From Polytrichum commune (lineage: Eukaryota; Streptophyta; Polytrichopsida; Polytrichales; Polytrichaceae), in assembly GCA_950295325.1 (NCBI GenBank), contig OX485808.1, positions 43,978,527-44,042,526 on the forward strand: a stretch of 64,000 nt of DNA, read 5' to 3'. The notes under the pieces are model-generated. The model was not told the DNA's origin. It ran no database searches and saw nothing but the letters and a program-made list of their open reading frames with translations. Below are positions 57,993-64,000 of the stretch, one piece after another (within the stretch, counting starts at the first letter, position 1; the number at the start of each line of letters is the position of its first letter). The position numbers and the translations under genes were made by a program.

Positions 57993-60900
57993 GTATGCCT
58001 TTGTCAAAATTTAGGGTAAATATGAAATTGTTGTATGGATTGATTACCTGCAATATGTGAATTTATTTTGGCAGACTCTATCTGCTACTTTAATATTGAC
58101 ATTGTTGTGTTTAGGATGTCGTCCTGTAATTTGTCTCTCTTGTAGAGGAATATTTAATTAGTCTGACTGGAAAATCCCTTGTCATGGAGGGTGTATATGT
58201 TGCGCACAAGAGTAGGCCACCGAGGGAATTTTTCTTTTGCTAAGTACTATCATTTGAATTATATTATGGGAACTTTCAGGAAAATCCATGTACCTCTACA
58301 TTGTAACTTCACGGCTTGACATTCTCGGCATGCATTTGTGAGTTTGCAACGCATGCATGTATTGGGGTTTGAGGTGAGGTTTAAGTTCAAGGAGGAATTC
58401 TTTCGTGTGGATGGTCCTCTACAACATTTTTTTTTTGTGAATAGAATTGTGGAGCAGGTAGTAAGGACTGTGGGTTCTTAATCCTACTCTTACCATGTGA
58501 TGTTGGATTCCTCCATTACTCGATTATTTGGTCACCTTCATATAACATTGTTGGGTGTTGGGAAAATCCTCAGTATATTGTGGGCGACCAAGGTTTGAAG
58601 CACTTAGCAACATGTTTCCTTTACGTAAGATATTTGGCTAGGACGTGGGAGTCACTGTGGAGGATTTGGTGGCTGGAGGTGTGAAGTGGCAGGGCTACTG
58701 GCCACAATTACTATCTGCTTCAGAAATGGAGGGTTCCACCTTCACAAAGTAAGCATTTAGACAATCCCAAGCCTCTGGTCCTTTGTGTTGGGTGCTACTT
58801 TTGTGTTTGCGGTTAATTGCTCAGATGTTGTATTGGTTAGGGCAATTAGTGGACATCCTTGAGGTATTTCGAGCAGTTACGAGCTTTAAGTAATGATTCC
58901 ATGGTACACGTTGTTATTGGATTGCAATAATGGAATAGAATAAGAAGTGGTTGGTGTTCTTAGACCCCCTTTGCACTAGAGCCGGAGTTGAGATATTACG
59001 ATTTTCGTGGTTCTAATGGTTGTCTTTGGGCAAGCTTCCATCCCAAACCCAAAGTAATGAGAGTTCGACCAAACCCGGAGCTCCATGGTTTGAGCAAGTG
59101 TAAAGTGGCCATGGCTAAAATGAGATATGAAAGTGGGAATGGTAGTAATATAACTAAGACAAATACAACTAACGAATTGATGAGTCAAAAGGTTTATAAG
59201 AGTGGCTTTTCAATGAAACAAGATTGTTGTCAAGTGCCACGTCGAAGAAAAAAAGTAGGCGGTGAACATCATGATTGTATGATTGAGAATCATGTTCCTC
59301 CCGGATGAGTCTCGCATCCATGCATTGTTCGTAGAGCTAAAGCTTGTCTTGCACAATATTGGTGATCGGGGCTCTATAAATAGGGAAGTTGTCACAACGC
59401 TAACAACATTCCATGTAGAGACCAGCATGGCCACATGGTGTGCGTATGCTTTGAAAGGCTCATCCGCAGCTTTTCAGGTAGCGGGTTGCTCTCAAATTTT
59501 TGTCTTGGCTTCACCACTTGATTCCTAAGGCTCCACTAATGCTAAGCGTTTTAGGGCAGCCTCCTTGATCACAAAATTACAAGAGTTACTCAATCTTGTT
59601 TAGTTGAAAAACGTGCCTTTTGTTGAGCACAACTTTGATGATGAGAACAAATATTCTTAAAATACAAATAAGTTGTTGAGAATTCCCATGTCTTTCATCA
59701 TATTAATTTGTTGATAACACCAATAAGAACCACCAATACAAATTTCCAATGTTGGCCTTCCAAAAGTTGCTCTACATCAATGTGGATTGAATCATGTGCC
59801 TTAGCTTGGAAACAAAAGGTCTCGCCCACTTCACTAAACTCAACATAAATAAGTTTCCAAATTACAACATGATTTACACTAGAGCTTAAGTTGAGAGTTG
59901 GAGCTTGCAACTATCAGGAGATTGATGCTTTGATTTGACAATGTTTGAGCCGAAGCTGAAAGTATTCGGAGGTTGCCCTAGTTTGAGCAAAGCCGGCATT
60001 GATGAAAGTGAGATATGAAAAGGGGAATGGTACTAGGATTAATGCGGTCCAGAGATTTAGGGGTCAGATGGGTTGAGTGGGCCGAACAACATTTTTTCCA
60101 TATTAGATTGCGTCATTTCACTTTGAAGAATGGACTTTGAAAACCGAAGTGCATAGCATTTTGTGACACTGCGTACAATTGTCCTTAGTAGAAAATACAA
60201 GAACTGTTTACCTGTAACATTGCAGGCGTCCGTGTATTCACAAAATAAGGATATCCTATTTACCCATAGTCCTTGAAATTTAGAATCAATAAATGAAATA
60301 AAACTTGAATTTCTTTGTCTCCTTTGATTATGTTCTGTATTGAATATATGTTGATGTCTACATTTTGAGCACATAGTTGAACCTCATCATTACACATGAT
60401 TTTGGTGTCTGCTTGTGATTACAATCCTTGTCATATGTTATAGATGAATATTGATGGCATTCTTAACAAATAAAAATCGATCTACAAATGATCACATGCG
60501 TATGATAGAGACTTATATCATAAAGTGACTAGAACATGTGGTGTGTTTTCAATGGGCCTGTGGATTATATGTGTTTGTCACCTCTTCTAGTCTCTCTTGT
60601 ATTGTGTATATCTCCTAATTTTGAACTCATTGTGGATGTAGCGAGGGTTGGGATTCTGAAGGTTAACCTACACACTGGTAATCCAATTGCATCAGCGTAA
60701 AGCAATAATTATGTTGGGGATTCTACTACAAAACCAACATAGTTCATGATATTTGTGCACATTGATAAGGTGGAGCATGGACATTACTAGAGAACTTTCC
60801 TACTTGCAAGAGCTTTGGAAGTTGGAAGGATATTTTGAATTGCCTTTTAGTTCAAGATGTCTTTTGAAAATTTGTTGCGCGTTAAAAGGGCGATCCTAGT

Positions 60901-63300
60901 ATATCAAAGTCCTCTTCATGTCTAGGTATGCATTCTCCCTTTATGAAGTTGAACATTTTATCGCGTAGTTGACATGTTCCTTGGTGATAGGATGTTGCAA
61001 AATATGGTTAGATTGTTATCCTTGTTGTTATGTAGATGATGACACAAATTGATTTGATCAAACACAAGGAATGGGAATGCTACATATATTTTTCACTTTG
61101 AGAATTGCCATTGTCAATACCTAGCTTAGGTTAGTGATTGAATGAGTGTTGGACTTGAATGAACCATGTCAACCTCTATCCACGATCTATGTTTGGACTT
61201 GGTTAACATGAAGTTGCACAAAATATCCGATGTCAACGGAATGAAATGTTCAATGGTTAGTTTGTAGCATTATGGAATTTAGTCCATCTCCAATGGTATG
61301 GATGGGATAATAGTCATCATCTCACATAGTGTTGTGCTACATGTAACGAGATTGTACCATCCATACATAATCACAACACATGAAAATTTAGATAACGAAA
61401 TCTCCAATCCAAAATTCCTTAAGCATGGTATTGAGCTTTTCACATCTTGTTTGCTAAGGCACATGTTTGTAAATTAAAGATCTACGTAAGCCTTACTCAT
61501 CTATGCAATTAGCAATAACCATCGTGAAATTACATTTGTTTTGTTTTCCTTAGGCATAGATATCATCATAATGGAGGTATTTCGCGAAAGTCCAAAAATG
61601 TCAGATCATGTTAAACTATTTATGTGTTAGTTTGTTTTTCATGTGACTAATTTTGCAGAATACAAGTATTGTGAAAAGCGATGTTGGTACTTGGTAAATT
61701 TGAAAGGTGCCATTGGAGTATAATAACTTTGATCTAGTTGAAGTGAACAGTATAATAGTTTTTGTATAATGTGTAGTTTTCATATAATTAACGTGACTTT
61801 AGTAATGAGACATGAGTCCCTGAGAGTTATGGTCGGCTAAAATAGCCTGGGATTTTGTCAATAATTACAGAGAATGAAAACAGAATGTCTGGATAGTTGA
61901 GTCTATCGTCTTAGGCCTCTCGGGAGTAATTATTATATTGCGATAGTCTATTCGGGGATGGAAGAGGTCTGAGAGAAATCAGAAAGTGAGAATCTGTAAA
62001 TGTTTCAAGTATTGAGATTACAGTCAATTGACTGTTCTATTATAGATCGATCATGTAATAATTATGCATTTTCAGTATGTAATTGAAGTAAATCATTCAC
62101 CTTAATTTTGTGTTACTTTATAATTGCAGTAATTCAAATCGAAGGCAACATAATGAATTGCCTATGGATAAACATATTTACCTTCTCGGGGCCATGATCT
62201 TAAAGCAGAGAGGGGGGCATTGGTCTCGCATTGAAATGTTTCCTTCAATTAAGATTAAGCCTATGGCCTTGGTAGCGTACATAGAGAACATATTTTACTT
62301 AAACATGACTACACAAAGTCACATGCCACGTCGGATTGGTTTTTTTTTTGCCTGGGCAGGTCAAAAAAAGGGCACGGACTCCAAAGCCAGTCAAAGCATG
62401 CCCCATGTGCTGTCGGGATCGTAGATTCTGTCCTTTTATATGCCCAAACTACTGTATATATTCATATGACTGATGTCCGAAGCAACTCGTCGGTAATGAG
62501 TAGACCCAGTCACCGCGCACATCATCCTCCTCCGGTGCCTCGTCAATCATATTTTGGGATTTTATGACTTAAAGCAGTCATAAATTGCAGTCATAAAATG
62601 TGCGTTTTGTTCTAGTGCTTTAATCTTTGACAAGACGTGAAGCGTTTATCTGTCGAGACGATTGACTGTGAAGGGACAACGTGGCGCGGTGGAGATTAAT
62701 GGACGTACCGCATACGGAAAATGTGAGTACTAATTGACAATTAAGATCTTAAGGGAATTAAGAATCATTCGTAATATCATTATCTTTATGAATTGAATTG
62801 CTTAAGCATTGCTTGCAAGAGGAAAAAATAGAAATAATTAGTTAATTTCGTATTTGGATAAATAAGAAATGGACAATATAACTTTATGAAATGAGTAAGG
62901 ATATGTTGACACGCGTAAGTGGTGGTGACCTATTGACACAATGAAGGAAAACATAATAAATTTGATTAAAGCCAAGTAGGAGACCATTGTCTGACATTAT
63001 AACTAAAATCCACTTAAATTGAAGGAGACAGAAAATCCGGAAAGGATGATTGCACGGACTTTTCAAGTTGCATTAAATATGATTAATTAATATAAGATTA
63101 TTGACCATCCCAAAGTGCCCGTGGCTTTGGTATCGAGACAAAAATGGGTTACTCCTGCAAGATTATTGACTATGGCTGTGCCTATGCTTGCGCAACGCAC
63201 TTGGTCCAATTAAAATGAACTCATTGCCAGTCTATCAACCGGGTAAATAAAGCGAGGTGAATGACTGTCACATATGCATGCACTATTTTGGAGTGTTTTC
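57993..63300. other. Long region with no recognisable gene
   Basis: Frames are short. The longest are 58988-59308 (106 codons, ending in basic RRRKK sequence), the minus-strand 60374-60057 and the plus-strand 62110-62424. None has a domain I can name. Around 59000-60050 a block containing GAGCAAG and ATGAGATATGAAA words recurs at 59090 and 60000, so that part is an old internal repeat. Confidence 0.4.
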
Positions 63301-63477
63301 AAAGTTTTTCCCCGTCTCTTTGACCTAATTATCAACCTTAATCCGAAATGGAGTGAGATAACTTTGTACTTCCTTTAACAAAACTTATCTGAGACACCTA
63401 GATGATATATAAGTCACATTTTAAGTCTTCCCTAATTGTTTCCCTAGTCATTTGTTCAAGCCAAAAACTACACCACA
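63301..63477 (+). mobile_element. 3' end of a left LTR, 5' boundary not found
   Basis: The LTR ends ACACCACA at 63477, followed by TTT and the primer binding site. TATATAAG at 63406-63413 is a plausible LTR TATA box, about 70 bp before the LTR end. The upstream TG boundary and target duplication could not be located, so the LTR may extend further left. Confidence 0.6.
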
Positions 63478-63480
63478 TTT

Positions 63481-63498
63481 TGGCGCCGCTGCCGGGGA
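63481..63498 (+). other. Primer binding site, tRNA-Asp type
   Basis: TGGCGCCGCTGCCGGGGA is complementary, with one mismatch, to the 3' end of plant tRNA-Asp. That primer is known for several plant Ty3/gypsy lineages, including Athila-type elements. Confidence 0.75.
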
Positions 63499-63719
63499 AG
63501 GTTTGTCAATTGAAGTCTAGGTAGATAAGTATGCTAGGAAATACTGATGGGCTTGATTTTTTAATATGGAACTTAAATTAAAAACTTTGGGAGATTCAAA
63601 AAGTAAAGAAATAAGTTCATCACTATTTCTGAAACTTCGACACGATCCTAAAGTAATAATTTGAATTCAAAATTATATCAAAAACCAAATGCCTAGAGTC
63701 ACAACCAAATGTCTAATTC

Positions 63720-64000
63720 ATGGATCAACCCCAAGTATGGAAATCTAGAGGTCATCGAAATTCACTGAATTATCCTTTAAGATATACCCCCTTTGGACTT
63801 TCCGAGAGTACCTTGGGAGAGTTAAACCTCGTAGGTTTCGAGGAAGCCGTTGAAAAGATTGTCAGAAGAATTTGTAAGTGTCAAATTGAAACATTAGCTG
63901 ATCCGTTGTTTGGAAAGAAGCAAGTGCAAGTACTTGTCAAACATAGTCATATCCCCAAATAGTGTGTCGGACTTGTAAAAGTCTAGGACACTACTTGGAA
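63720..64000 (+). pseudogene. Gag-like remnant with zinc-knuckle start
   Basis: An 80-codon frame (63720-63962) follows the primer binding site; it contains LGELNLVGFEEAVEKIV and ends HIPK-stop. In another frame, 63965-64000 reads CRTCKSLGHYLE, the first part of a CX2CX4H zinc knuckle, as found in retroelement Gag nucleocapsid. A shift near 63960 separates them. The knuckle comes only about 480 bp after the primer site, short for a full Gag. The rest lies beyond the window. Confidence 0.5.

Noticed and set aside
59698-60374. Minus-strand frames of 70 and 105 codons
   Set aside because: No recognisable motif or splice signals; in AT-rich sequence such lengths occur by chance.
62110-62424. Similarity between this plus frame (YIENIFYLNMTT) and 29820-30179 (YIKNLLHFDMTA)
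   Set aside because: Only a dozen residues agree loosely and the surrounding DNA does not align convincingly by eye.

Overview
This window reads as a nuclear segment of a land-plant genome. The evidence is AT-rich, intron-containing fragments of plant gene families, a dense load of nested transposable elements, a tRNA-derived SINE and plant-type retrotransposon signals. The gene families seen are an aspartokinase C-terminus, an EDR2-like START-domain protein and a plant disease-resistance type leucine-rich repeat. There is no operon structure and I see no rRNA, functional tRNA or CRISPR array. I cannot name the species. Most open frames are short chance frames. Intact protein genes are few; the best candidate is a small two-exon gene at 32069-33548 (minus strand), and it lies inside a transposon.

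The backbone is a direct duplication. Copy A (about 7351-35002) and copy B (about 41791-54863) share roughly 10 kb of closely similar sequence. They differ by insertions, and the sister copy preserves most of the empty sites, so element ends and target duplications can be read directly. Copy A alone carries a 394-bp hAT-like MITE, a 401-bp and a 2659-bp element with related ends and 8-bp target duplications, and a 2766-bp pogo/Tigger-type element with a broken transposase. It also carries two large gene-carrying elements of 5930 and 5567 bp. A deleted Tigger relative sits at the right edge of copy A. Copy B alone carries a 1715-bp solo LTR, an 860-bp palindromic foldback element and a 534-bp element with a TTA target duplication.

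The two large elements are the most interesting objects. They share terminal sequence and hairpins. Both fit insertion at an AA dinucleotide without a long target duplication. Each has an asymmetric inverted repeat: the right-terminal 11-12 bp recurs inverted exactly 35 bp inside the left end, and the pair differs between elements but matches within each. This is the layout reported for Helentron/Helitron2-type elements. Their interiors carry different cargo: promoter-like telo-box sequence and a 400-bp tandem duplication in the first, and an aspartokinase last exon plus the complete-looking small membrane-protein gene in the second.

Outside the duplication, 1-7350 is mostly unrecognised. 36100-41790 holds a Tourist-like element, a decayed LRR gene, an HTH open frame and a third copy of part of the duplicated repeat. 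54864-63300 holds a 510-bp inverted-repeat element and a truncated EDR2-like gene. 63300-64000 is the left end of an LTR retrotransposon with a tRNA-Asp-type primer binding site and a gag-like zinc-knuckle remnant.
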